Assembly (NCBI GenBank): GCA_035560235.1
Contig: DATMAG010000040.1
Location: 1 to 64,000 of the forward strand
Length of the DNA: 64,000 nucleotides
Source: DASRDU01 sp035560235
GTDB lineage: Bacteria; Acidobacteriota; Blastocatellia; RBC074
Direction: 5' to 3'
In this document: in pieces, positions 1 through 7,824 of the stretch
How the letters are laid out: each line of letters begins with the position of its first letter
Numbering within the stretch: the stretch's first letter is position 1
Notes under the pieces: generated by a model
Told to the model about the DNA's origin: nothing
Databases searched by the model: none
What the model saw: only the letters and a program-made list of their open reading frames with translations
Translations under genes and position numbers: made by a program

Positions 1-878
1 AGCGCCGGAAGCGAAACCGCCGCCATTCGCGAAGCCGCCGGTTGCAGCACGCTGCCGTAACTCGCCATCAGCACCATGACCGGAATCAGAAAGCGCGAGG
101 CCGCTCCGAACTGCGCCGCTTCGGTTTCGCTGCCGAGCCTGCCGATCAGCACCGATGCCGCCTGCCAGTGCAGCGAAGACAAAACGGCAATGCCCGCGAA
201 GGCCGGTGAATGCGCCGCGATTTCGCGGATGACTGCGGCCCGCGCCGCGCCGAGCATTCGCAGACGGCTGCGCGCGATGACGGCATAAATCAGACAGGCG
301 ATGATTCGCACCACGACGAATGAAAGGCAGATGAGCAGCAGACTGCTGCCGCGCCAGAGCAGCAGCAGCGGGATCACCGTGCGCAGCAGATTTTCAACCG
401 TCGTCACAGCGGCAATGATCCGCGCCCGCCCGAGGGCCGCCAGCACCGGCTCCGCCGCGCTGATCAGGCCCGTCGGCAGCATCACCAGACTCAGCGTCGC
501 CGTTGCCACTCGCACTTCGCCGGAACTGCTGACGGCCAGCCCGGTCAGCGTCATCAGCACAGCGCAGATCACAGACCAGCCGGACAGAAAACACGCAATG
601 CTGCCAATGAACTCGTCTCTTCCCTGCCCCTCGCGCCGCGCCACTTCGCTGGCCGTGTACGGATGCAGGCCCAGCGTGCAGATCGTCATGAAGATCATGT
701 AAATGCCCATGACGATGGTGAACCGACCCAGTTCCGCCGTGTCGCGCCACCGCGCAAACATTGCCCACACGACCACACTGTTGGCGATGCTGACCGTGCC
801 CGACCAGACCATCCACGCGGCGTCACGCAGAAGAGATGATTGTTGCTCGCGGCGGCTCACGCCTTCGCTGTTTTCCAT
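1..878 (-). CDS. Wzx/MATE-like polysaccharide flippase, 3' end cut by window edge
   Basis: Predicted inner-membrane flippase that would move lipid-linked sugar repeat units to the periplasm. The frame is open to the left edge, so only the first 292 residues are visible. It begins MENSEGVSRREQQ and then shows a run of hydrophobic segments such as AAWMVWSGTVSIANSVVVW and FTIVMGIYMIFMTICTLGL, separated by short Arg-rich loops, as in the polysaccharide-biosynthesis transporter superfamily. The ATG at 878 has only a weak GGGA ahead of it; an in-frame GTG at 908 is an alternative. It is the last visible gene of the exopolysaccharide operon, 68 nt after the polymerase/ligase gene. The assignment rests on topology and context; no single residue motif proves it. 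Confidence 0.7.
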   Translation of the reverse strand, partial: MENSEGVSRREQQSSLLRDAAWMVWSGTVSIANSVVVWAMFARWRDTAELGRFTIVMGIYMIFMTICTLGLHPYTASEVARREGQGRDEFIGSIACFLSGWSVICAVLMTLTGLAVSSSGEVRVATATLSLVMLPTGLISAAEPVLAALGRARIIAAVTTVENLLRTVIPLLLLWRGSSLLLICLSFVVVRIIACLIYAVIARSRLRMLGAARAAVIREIAAHSPAFAGIAVLSSLHWQAASVLIGRLGSETEAAQFGAASRFLIPVMVLMASYGSVLQPAASRMAAVSLPA

Positions 879-946
879 TCCCGGTTTTGCTGTCTCAGGA
901 TTGTTCACTGAAAAAAAATGGAGAATTGAGAATTGAGAATGCCGGG

Positions 947-2506
947 TTATTCCTTTACGGCTGCGGGCTGTTCCTGTCTTTCGCTGGCTCGCGCGGCAGC
1001 AAACATCAGCCCGACGAGCAGAAAGAGAATCCGGTGCTGGCCTGAACCAAGCGAACCGAGTTCCTTGAGTCCGGTTGCGAGATATGCGAGCAGCCCGGCC
1101 AGCAGTCCGACTGCCAGCGCCCGCAGCATCTGATCCCGACTTTGCACCACAGGCCACGCGCGCCGGAGCGCCAGCGCAATCAGCGCGAACAGCAGGATCA
1201 GCGCCGGAATGCCGCTTTCAGCCGCGATGTGCAGATAGATGTTGTGAACCGGCCAGTCGAAATCATCGGTGATCTTCTCGCTGGTCTGATCGTATCGCCG
1301 CATCTCCGTTTCGTAGGCGCTCAGTCCGACGCCCAGCAGAGGATTGTCGCGGATCATTCCGGCAGCGACCTCCATCAGCGGCAGGCGCGATTCAGCAGCG
1401 CCGCGATCATCTTCAGTCAGGCGCGTGTAAATCAGCGGCGCAAACGGCAGCGCCATCAACAGCACCAGCACCGCAATTCCGGCCACGCGCCAGACGTAGC
1501 GGCGACGTTCGGTCTGCATCGTTGCCCGATACGCGAGCAGCGTGAGGGCGAGCATTGAAAACACAAATGAAATCCAGCTTCCGCGCGCATAGGTCAGAAT
1601 CAGCGCGACTGTGCCGAGCCCCGTCGCACCTCCAAGCAGCAGCCGTTCCCACCCTCGCAGACTTTTCAATTGCAGGACGAGCGGCGCAATCAGCAGCGGC
1701 AGAAATGACACGAGATACCATCCGAAGGCATTCGCCATCGTCAGCAGCCCGGCCACGCGCGAGACATCGCCGTCGGCAATCTTCTGCACCCGGTCTTCAG
1801 CGATTGCGCCGAGAATGCTCCAGTCAGTGGCGAACCCGAACTGATACTGCAGCAGCCCGATCACCCCGCTGCCTCCGACCGCCAGCGCCGTCGCCAGCAC
1901 GGCCTGCCGCAACGCTTCGCGCTCGCTGAAGCAGACAGCAGCCGTGTAACAGATCAGCCCCGATGTCAGCACGCCCAGCAGCGCATACAGACCGAGCATC
2001 TGTTCGCTCCCATAAAGAACCGAGATCGCGCACCAGATGACCAGCGCGCCAAAGGTCAGCGCGAAGCCCGTCGGAATGATTCTTTCGCGCTCCCGCTGCT
2101 GCCGGTTCCCAATCTGACGCACGAGCACGAGCGTGAGCGCGAGCAGCAGCGCGAGTGAGAGATTGAGTCCCGCCGGTTCAGCGTGAGTCCTGCGTTCAGC
2201 GAAGAAGTTGATTTCGAGGCGGAAGGAGAAGCAGAAGATCAGCGCCAGTCGCAACACCGGCACGAGCGGCAGCCGCAGCCAGTTCCAGACCCCTGCTCCG
2301 AGCAGCCCGCAGACCGCGAGCGCCGACAGCATCAGCCACGCGCCCGGCAGCGTCATCAGCAGCGCCAGACTCGCGCCCAGCCCGAGCGCCAGCAGCAGGC
2401 AGATGAATGTGGCAGCGATCCGGCGACTGATCAGCGCGCGGCGCGCGCGGCGCTGAGTCAGCAGAGGATTATGCTGCGCCCCGATGGTCTGCCCGAAACT
2501 GCTCAC
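947..2506 (-). CDS. O-antigen ligase / Wzy-type polysaccharide polymerase
   Basis: A 519-residue polytopic membrane protein of the Wzy_C / O-antigen ligase family, which polymerises or transfers lipid-linked glycans on the periplasmic face. About ten to twelve hydrophobic segments are visible. A large periplasmic loop around residues 350-430 leads into VHNIYLHIAAESGIPALIL, the conserved His-containing stretch (H-N-x-Y/F-L) typical of the family. RGSWISFVFSMLAL before the loop is also typical. The start is GTG with GGAG about 9 nt upstream (TGGAGCAGTAACGA). It lies between the sugar-phosphate transferase (40 nt gap) and the flippase, which fits a Wzx/Wzy-dependent pathway. Sequence alone does not separate polymerase from ligase; the operon favours polymerase. 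Confidence 0.82.
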   Translation of the reverse strand: MSSFGQTIGAQHNPLLTQRRARRALISRRIAATFICLLLALGLGASLALLMTLPGAWLMLSALAVCGLLGAGVWNWLRLPLVPVLRLALIFCFSFRLEINFFAERRTHAEPAGLNLSLALLLALTLVLVRQIGNRQQRERERIIPTGFALTFGALVIWCAISVLYGSEQMLGLYALLGVLTSGLICYTAAVCFSEREALRQAVLATALAVGGSGVIGLLQYQFGFATDWSILGAIAEDRVQKIADGDVSRVAGLLTMANAFGWYLVSFLPLLIAPLVLQLKSLRGWERLLLGGATGLGTVALILTYARGSWISFVFSMLALTLLAYRATMQTERRRYVWRVAGIAVLVLLMALPFAPLIYTRLTEDDRGAAESRLPLMEVAAGMIRDNPLLGVGLSAYETEMRRYDQTSEKITDDFDWPVHNIYLHIAAESGIPALILLFALIALALRRAWPVVQSRDQMLRALAVGLLAGLLAYLATGLKELGSLGSGQHRILFLLVGLMFAAARASERQEQPAAVKE

Positions 2507-2546
2507 TCGTTACTGCTCCACTTCACTGGACAATCAGGGCTGTTTT

Positions 2547-3962
2547 TCACATGGCTCCGTCGCCGCGAATCACGGCGGGGATGGTTTTGAAGAGAATCTT
2601 GAAATCGAGGGCGAGGGACCAGTTGTCAATGTAATCAAGATCCTGCTGAATCCACTGCTCAAAGGTGGTGTTGCTGCGGCCCGAAACCTGCCAGATGCAG
2701 GTGATGCCCGGACGCACGCTGAAGCGGCGATTGAACCAGAATTCATCGAACCGCTCGAAGTCGCGCACCGACATCGGGCGCGGGCCGACCAGCGACAGAT
2801 CGCCCTTCAGGACGTTGTAGAGCTGCGGCAGTTCATCGAGGCTGGTCTTGCGCAGAAAGCTGCCGATGGGCGTCAGGCGCGGATCCTTTCTGATCTTGAA
2901 GACCGGCCCCTGCGCTTCGTTGAGGTGTTCAATCTCGGTCAGACGCTCTTCGGCATCAACGACCATCGTGCGAAACTTGTACATCCTGAAGCGCCGCTTG
3001 TTGAAGCCGACCCGCTCCTGCGTGAAGATCGCCGGGCCGGGCGAAGTCAGTCTGACGGCGACGGCAATGGCGGCCAGCACCGGCGAGAGCAGCACGAGCA
3101 GCGCTGCCGAGCCGATCACATCAACCAGCCGCTTGACGGCCAGCTTCCAGTCAGTGCGCGGACTCATATAAAGCGTCAGCACCGGAATCTCATCGAACTG
3201 TTCGGCCACCGACCGCGCCAGCCGCCGGTTGAAGAGATCAGAGTGAATCCGCACCATCACGCCCTGATCCTCGGCCAGCCGCACGATCCGCGCAATCTCC
3301 TGATAGTAGGATTTGACCGGCAGCGTGATGATGATTTCATCCACCACATTGCCGGCCAGAAATTCAGGCATCGCCTCGAGCGGGCCGAGCAGCTTCAGGC
3401 GCTCGTCTGCCGGAGCAACGTTGTCGAAGAAACCAAGCAGGCGATAGCCGAGTTCAGGATGCTTCTCGAATCGTTCGGCCATCTGCTGCCCGCGCGGCCC
3501 GACCCCGGCAATCAGCACGTAACGCGGATTCAGCCCGCGCCGACGGAAGTGGCCGAGAACGACGCGCCGGGCCAGCCGCAGCAGAAAGAGCAGTTCAAAA
3601 GCGGTCAGCCAGAAACCAGCCAGCATCGTCCGGTCAACTTCAGGCCAGCGCGCGATCACGGCCACGAAGGTCAGCGCGACGGCGGTGTAACTGACGGCCT
3701 TGAAAACATCGAGCAGTTCATCGTGCCACCGCGCCAGCCGCCGCGACCGATAGAGCCAGAGCGTCGAAAGAAAGACGTACCAGCAGACGAGCAGCAGCAC
3801 GAAAAATGCCACGTCCGCTGTGCTGAGGCTGCGCAGCTTCGCGCCGACCGATTCCGGCAGGTGTCCGGCCCAGACAAACGACAACCCGAAAGCGACGACC
3901 AGCAGAAACAGATCGAGCAGCTTTTGCGTGCGCGTCAGGGCTGACCAGCGGGTTGAAGTCAT
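2547..3962 (-). CDS. Polyprenyl-phosphate sugar-1-phosphate transferase (WcaJ/WbaP type)
   Basis: The 471-residue initiating glycosyltransferase of exopolysaccharide synthesis: it moves a sugar-1-phosphate from a nucleotide sugar to undecaprenyl phosphate at the inner membrane. Four to five N-terminal membrane segments (residues 15-130) are followed by a Rossmann-like CoA-binding region (about 140-270, RYVLIAGVGPRGQQMAERF) and the catalytic C-terminal domain from KRLVDVIGSAALLVLLSPV. That domain carries the family marks SPGPAIFTQERVG, FRMYKFRTM, TSLDELPQLYNVLKGDLSL, VGPRP and RPGITCIWQVSGR. Length is normal for the family. ATG with GGAAG about 6 nt upstream supports the start. It sits 24 nt after the BY-kinase-like gene in the operon. 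Confidence 0.93.
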   Translation of the reverse strand: MTSTRWSALTRTQKLLDLFLLVVAFGLSFVWAGHLPESVGAKLRSLSTADVAFFVLLLVCWYVFLSTLWLYRSRRLARWHDELLDVFKAVSYTAVALTFVAVIARWPEVDRTMLAGFWLTAFELLFLLRLARRVVLGHFRRRGLNPRYVLIAGVGPRGQQMAERFEKHPELGYRLLGFFDNVAPADERLKLLGPLEAMPEFLAGNVVDEIIITLPVKSYYQEIARIVRLAEDQGVMVRIHSDLFNRRLARSVAEQFDEIPVLTLYMSPRTDWKLAVKRLVDVIGSAALLVLLSPVLAAIAVAVRLTSPGPAIFTQERVGFNKRRFRMYKFRTMVVDAEERLTEIEHLNEAQGPVFKIRKDPRLTPIGSFLRKTSLDELPQLYNVLKGDLSLVGPRPMSVRDFERFDEFWFNRRFSVRPGITCIWQVSGRSNTTFEQWIQQDLDYIDNWSLALDFKILFKTIPAVIRGDGAM

Positions 3963-3986
3963 GCTTCCAGCTCTCCGATAAAATTC

Positions 3987-5240
3987 TTACTTCCGGCGCC
4001 GATTCAGAACGACTCCGAGGACATTTGCTCTGGCATTCTGCAATGCAGCGCGCGCAGCGGCAAGAGCGTGACAGCGCGTCTCGTCCTGCTGCGCGACCAG
4101 GATCACTCCGTCAACCTGCGAAGCCAGCAGCGCCGTGTCAGGATTGGCGGTCACTGCCGGAGCGTCAATCAGGACGAAATCGAACCGCGACTTGAGCATC
4201 GCAATCATCGTCCGCGTGTCACAGACGCGCAGCAGTTCGCTGAGCGTCACCGCGCCCTGCGTCGTCGCAATCTCGCGCAGGTTCGGCAGCGCAGTCCGGC
4301 GCAGCGCCAGCTGATAATTATCCGGGTCAGGTGCCCCCTGGCCGTGCGCTTCAGTTGATGATCCGTCAAGTTCAAAGCGCGCCACGCTGATCTTGTCGAA
4401 CTCGGCCAGCAGCAGGCTCAGATTGCGCGCCACAAAACTGCCGCCATCGCCCGATTCAACACCGCACACCAGAATGACCTGCAGCTGCTGCGACTCAGCC
4501 GCGAGCAGCAGCGAACTGCGCAGGCGTCTGAATTCGTCGCGCACATTTTCAGGCAGCGTGCTGACGACGAGCGATTGCGACGGAGCGTGAACGAGCGCCG
4601 TGACCGGGCTGACCGGTTCATTCAGCTCGATGTCCAGAATCTGTTCGTCAGCAGTTTCAGGCGCGACGGTCAGCGGTGGCGCGACTGCGGACTCAACCGA
4701 CAGCACATCCTCATCCAGCACCGTCTCTGCTTCAGTTTCAATCACAGGTCTGCTGTCCGGTTCAGTCACCGGCTCAGGAGCTTCAGGAATGATGCAGACT
4801 TCCGGCAGCGCCTCCAGCGGTCGAGGCGCGCAGGATTCAGAAACCAGGGCGGCTTCTGCAGCAGGACTGACTTCAGGCAGAGTCTCAAATGCGGATGGCC
4901 GCGCGTCACAGTTCGGCTGCGCGACTGCTGACTCCCACAACTGATTGAGCGGATCTGATTCAGACCAGGCAAGGCCGACAGCGGCGGGTTCGACGACCGG
5001 CGCGGCAAATTCAGGATCGAGGACCTGACCGTTTTCGAGATCGCCTGCGACGGCATAAGCGACCTGGTGTTCAGCGTGGCTGTGCTGACTGACGGCTTCG
5101 CCCGGAACCGCTTCCGTCAAAGCCTGCGGCTCGTCGAAGGCATTCTCGAAGTTGTAGAACTGAAGAAAGCTGCTGACGTAATCATTTGCTCTGTCAGTCG
5201 AGCGACCGGACTTCTGCATCGCTTCAAAAACTCTCGCCAT
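3987..5240 (-). CDS. CpsD/BY-kinase-like ATPase with degenerate P-loop and long acidic linker
   Basis: A 417-residue protein that would regulate polymer length through the Wzz/GumC partner encoded just upstream. The start is the ATG at 5240 (MARVFEAMQKSGRS, the usual opening of acidobacterial-type BY kinases) because GGGGAGA lies 7 nt ahead; the open frame itself extends further but would overlap the Wzz gene. Residues about 40-225 are rich in Pro, Glu and Ala and look disordered. The C-terminal kinase-like fold begins at NVRDEFRRLRSSLLLA. Its P-loop reads GVESGDGGSF (about 260-269), without the Walker A lysine. The Asp of the A' motif (RFELDG) and Walker B (FVLIDAP) remain. The C-terminus NRRRK has no tyrosine cluster. 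It may therefore be a pseudo-kinase or a ParA-like structural partner. Confidence 0.85.
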   Translation of the reverse strand: MARVFEAMQKSGRSTDRANDYVSSFLQFYNFENAFDEPQALTEAVPGEAVSQHSHAEHQVAYAVAGDLENGQVLDPEFAAPVVEPAAVGLAWSESDPLNQLWESAVAQPNCDARPSAFETLPEVSPAAEAALVSESCAPRPLEALPEVCIIPEAPEPVTEPDSRPVIETEAETVLDEDVLSVESAVAPPLTVAPETADEQILDIELNEPVSPVTALVHAPSQSLVVSTLPENVRDEFRRLRSSLLLAAESQQLQVILVCGVESGDGGSFVARNLSLLLAEFDKISVARFELDGSSTEAHGQGAPDPDNYQLALRRTALPNLREIATTQGAVTLSELLRVCDTRTMIAMLKSRFDFVLIDAPAVTANPDTALLASQVDGVILVAQQDETRCHALAAARAALQNARANVLGVVLNRRRK

Positions 5241-5329
5241 ATGTTGTCTCCCCGTTTCGCGGCACGTTCCTGTGCGCCTGATTCGCTGTGGGCTGGTTGT
5301 CTCAGTGGTTGTTTCGTTCGCACTGCCGG

Positions 5330-6850
5330 TCACTGCGCTTCGGAAATCGAAGCGAGGACTTCGAGGCCGAAGTTCCGGCGCACGCTCTCAGCGCTGCGCA
5401 CAGTCGGATTGATTCGTTCGACCGCGAGCGCGCCGGTCACGGCGGCGAGCAGTCCGACCGCAGCAAAGACCATCAGATTGAGTATCGGTTTCGGACTGAT
5501 CGGCTTGTAATTCGGGCTGGCGGCATCGGCCAGACTGATGTTGGCCACTTTTTCCTGCGTCAGCGCGTTGGCAATCTCGGCTTCCTGCGATTTCCTGTGA
5601 TAGAGCAGCCAGGCCTCTTCGTTGACCGTCTTCTGTCGTTCGAGTTCATTCTTCTCGTAAGCCTTCTGATCGAGTTCGATCACCCGCGCCTGGTACTGCG
5701 CGGCCAGCGCGCTCAGGCTCCGTTCGCGCTCGCGCAGCGCCATCAGATTGGCCTGCGCGCTGAGCAGGTCGTTGATCAGGCGGCGATGCACGTCATTGAG
5801 CGCGACCGATCTTTCCTGCGGCGGAGTTTTCTCCTCGCGTTCGATCACCTCGCGGGTCTGCGCGATGCGCTGCTCGATGTCCTTCACCAGGCGGTGATCG
5901 GATCTGTATTTCTGAAGCAGTTGTGTGCGCTGCAGTTCAAGCTGCATCAGCTCGTCCTTCATCCGGTCGAGCGCCTGGACGTATTTTGTGGTGGTGCCGG
6001 TTTCGATGCGTTCGGGCTGCGTGGCCAGCTGCGCCTTGAGCGCGGTGATGCGCTGCTCGGTTTCGAGAATCTCGGTGCGCGTGGTGTTGGCCTGGCTCTG
6101 CGTCTGGTAAAACTGCTGCATCAGCAGATCCTTCTGCACGGCGACCGCCGCGACGCCGTTTTTCGCGTCAAACTGCTTGAGCGCTTCAGTCGCATCTTCG
6201 AGCCTGCCCCTGAATGAATCGGCCTGCTGTTTGAAGACCAGCGCGGCCTGGGAGTTCTGGCGCAGCCGCAGGTGCTGATCGGAATATTTCTGGTAGAGCG
6301 TATTGAGCAGCCGCGCGGCGCGCTCGGGGTCGGAATCGCGATAAGTCACCTTGATGATGCGTGATTTTTTGACCGAGACGACTTCGAGCGATTCGCTGAC
6401 GCTGCGCACGGCGCGTTCAATCGGCGTCGGTTCAGTCTGATTGTGCAGCGAGCGGTAAAAATCGGCGGCGCGTGATTTCAGCTCGGCCAGCAGGCCGCGC
6501 GGCGCCCTCCCGTGATCGAGGCCGAGTTCTTTGACGACGGCTTCGAGCACCTGGCGGCTCTGGATGATTTCGATTTCTGAATTGAACTCCTCGTCGCTGA
6601 TCTCGGTGCGGGGATTTTCGGCGCGCGCTTCGCCCGGACTGACCTGCGGATCGGCGCGTTCGCGTGAGACGAGAATCTTCATCGAAGATTCAAACGTCGG
6701 CGTCATCAGCACCGTGACCATCGTGCCCGCAACCATGACGGCCAGAAAGATTGTCACGACCAGCCATTTGCGCGCCCACAGCACCGTAACCAGGTCGCGC
6801 GTCAAACTCTCCAGTCCGCCTGTCTGATTCTGATTCGTGTTCTCCATCAT
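5330..6850 (-). CDS. Wzz/GumC-type polysaccharide chain-length determinant
   Basis: A 506-residue inner-membrane co-polymerase controlling exopolysaccharide chain length. It has the family layout: a membrane segment near residues 33-52 (WLVVTIFLAVMVAGTMVTV), a Wzz domain with the periplasmic strand region, a long coiled coil (about 180-410, many Gln/Glu/Leu heptads such as VIELDQKAYEKNELERQKTV), then a Pro-rich entry (YKPISPKPIL) to a second membrane segment ILNLMVFAAVGLLAAVTGAL. The gene begins ATG-ATG; either could serve. It follows the Wza-like gene by 19 nt and precedes the kinase-like gene, so exporter, chain-length protein and ATPase are co-transcribed. The kinase domain is separate rather than fused. 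Confidence 0.93.
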   Translation of the reverse strand: MMENTNQNQTGGLESLTRDLVTVLWARKWLVVTIFLAVMVAGTMVTVLMTPTFESSMKILVSRERADPQVSPGEARAENPRTEISDEEFNSEIEIIQSRQVLEAVVKELGLDHGRAPRGLLAELKSRAADFYRSLHNQTEPTPIERAVRSVSESLEVVSVKKSRIIKVTYRDSDPERAARLLNTLYQKYSDQHLRLRQNSQAALVFKQQADSFRGRLEDATEALKQFDAKNGVAAVAVQKDLLMQQFYQTQSQANTTRTEILETEQRITALKAQLATQPERIETGTTTKYVQALDRMKDELMQLELQRTQLLQKYRSDHRLVKDIEQRIAQTREVIEREEKTPPQERSVALNDVHRRLINDLLSAQANLMALRERERSLSALAAQYQARVIELDQKAYEKNELERQKTVNEEAWLLYHRKSQEAEIANALTQEKVANISLADAASPNYKPISPKPILNLMVFAAVGLLAAVTGALAVERINPTVRSAESVRRNFGLEVLASISEAQ

Positions 6851-6869
6851 TCCACTCTTTCAGCTCCGG

Positions 6870-7556
6870 TCAGCGGATCGTGAACCCCGGCATGGCGAAC
6901 CGGAAAGCTTCGACCATCTGATTGAACTTCGACAGCTTCGAATCCGGCACAAAGACGTAATCGCCGTCCTGCAACTCGTTCTCCTGCCCTGATCCCTGCG
7001 CGCTGAGCAGCTGCTTGAGATCAACTACCGTGACCTTCAGTTCCCGCTCGCCCACCGGACGCGCGTGCAGCACGGTTTTGCGGCTCGCCTCTCTGGTGAA
7101 ACCGCCCGCGACGATGACGGCCTGCAGCACGGTCTGCGCCGCACGCAGTTCATAGCTGCCCGGCTTCTGCACCTGACCGCCGACGAAGACGCGCGGCGCG
7201 ACGAATTCAAGCAGGCTGACCGAGACTTCAGGCCGCAGCAGCTGCTCGTTGTAAGCCTCTTCAACCGCCTTTTTCAGTTCGGTGATCGTCAGCCCCTCAG
7301 CCCTCAGATCACCGATCATCTGCAGGCTGATGAAACCGTCAGGCCGGACGACGACCGAGGGTTCACTGAGTTCAGGCTGGTACAGGAATTTGATGCTCAG
7401 CTTGTCGCCCTTGTGAATCCGGTAAGCGGCGCTGCGCGGGCGCGACTGAGCCGCTTCTGACTGCGTTTGTGCAGGTCCCGTTCCGATCATCAGCAGCAGC
7501 ACAGGCAGAACGAGCGCCACCTGCTGAAACAATCTGAAGCAACACTTCACCGACAT
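6870..7556 (-). CDS. Wza-type polysaccharide export lipoprotein-like protein (Poly_export + SLBB)
   Basis: A 228-residue periplasmic/outer-membrane exporter component. A hydrophobic signal segment (QQVALVLPVLLLMIGTG) is followed by a Poly_export domain (YRIHKGDKLSIKFLYQPELS, then VVVRPDGFISLQMIGDLRAEG), typical of the Wza/GumB/KpsD group. An SLBB-like region follows (RVFVGGQVQKPGSYELR). No lipobox Cys is evident after the signal segment; the Cys residues lie before it. The protein is shorter than E. coli Wza (about 380 residues), so it resembles compact GumB-like forms. GTG-ATG begins the frame; ATG at 7556 with GAGGA ahead is preferred. It is the first gene of the operon and faces the acyl-AMP ligase gene divergently. 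Confidence 0.9.
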   Translation of the reverse strand: MSVKCCFRLFQQVALVLPVLLLMIGTGPAQTQSEAAQSRPRSAAYRIHKGDKLSIKFLYQPELSEPSVVVRPDGFISLQMIGDLRAEGLTITELKKAVEEAYNEQLLRPEVSVSLLEFVAPRVFVGGQVQKPGSYELRAAQTVLQAVIVAGGFTREASRKTVLHARPVGERELKVTVVDLKQLLSAQGSGQENELQDGDYVFVPDSKLSKFNQMVEAFRFAMPGFTIR

Positions 7557-7824
7557 CACATCCTCGTGAATCAGAAAGGGGTTGTTTGATTGTCAGGCTG
7601 ACTGGCTGCAAAGGTTGGGCCGATGGGCAGCCATCCGGATCCGGGGCGACATTCTAAAATCAACCGGAGAGATTATCTACAAAAACTTTTCACTGACCTG
7701 TGATGAGTGAGTGATTAAATCTCTTCGGGAAGAATGACGTAATTTGTCAGATCGCACTTCGCACAGTCAGAATAAGTGTCACAGCCGGGATGAACCGATC
7801 CGGCACAGCTCAATAGACTGCGGA
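7557..7824. other. Divergent intergenic region between exopolysaccharide operon and acyl-AMP ligase
   Basis: About 268 nt separate the two divergent starts, and both transcripts must begin here. The central part (about 7655-7720) is AT-rich compared with its surroundings. I see no pair of hexamers good enough to call a promoter, no clear operator palindrome and no convincing small gene. A TTG-initiated extension of the ligase frame into this region (from 7744) lacks a ribosome binding site and family similarity. Confidence 0.5.

Noticed and set aside
921..940. Tandem GAGAATT repeats between the flippase and polymerase genes
   Set aside because: Only about three short units in an AT-rich gap; no evidence of function.
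2484..3944. 486-codon open frame antisense to the sugar-1-phosphate transferase
   Set aside because: Arg/Gln/His-rich shadow sequence without any recognisable family; the opposite strand encodes a clear enzyme.
5288..6217. 309-codon open frame antisense to Wzz/GumC
   Set aside because: Shadow of a long helical coding region; overlaps two real genes and has no start signal.
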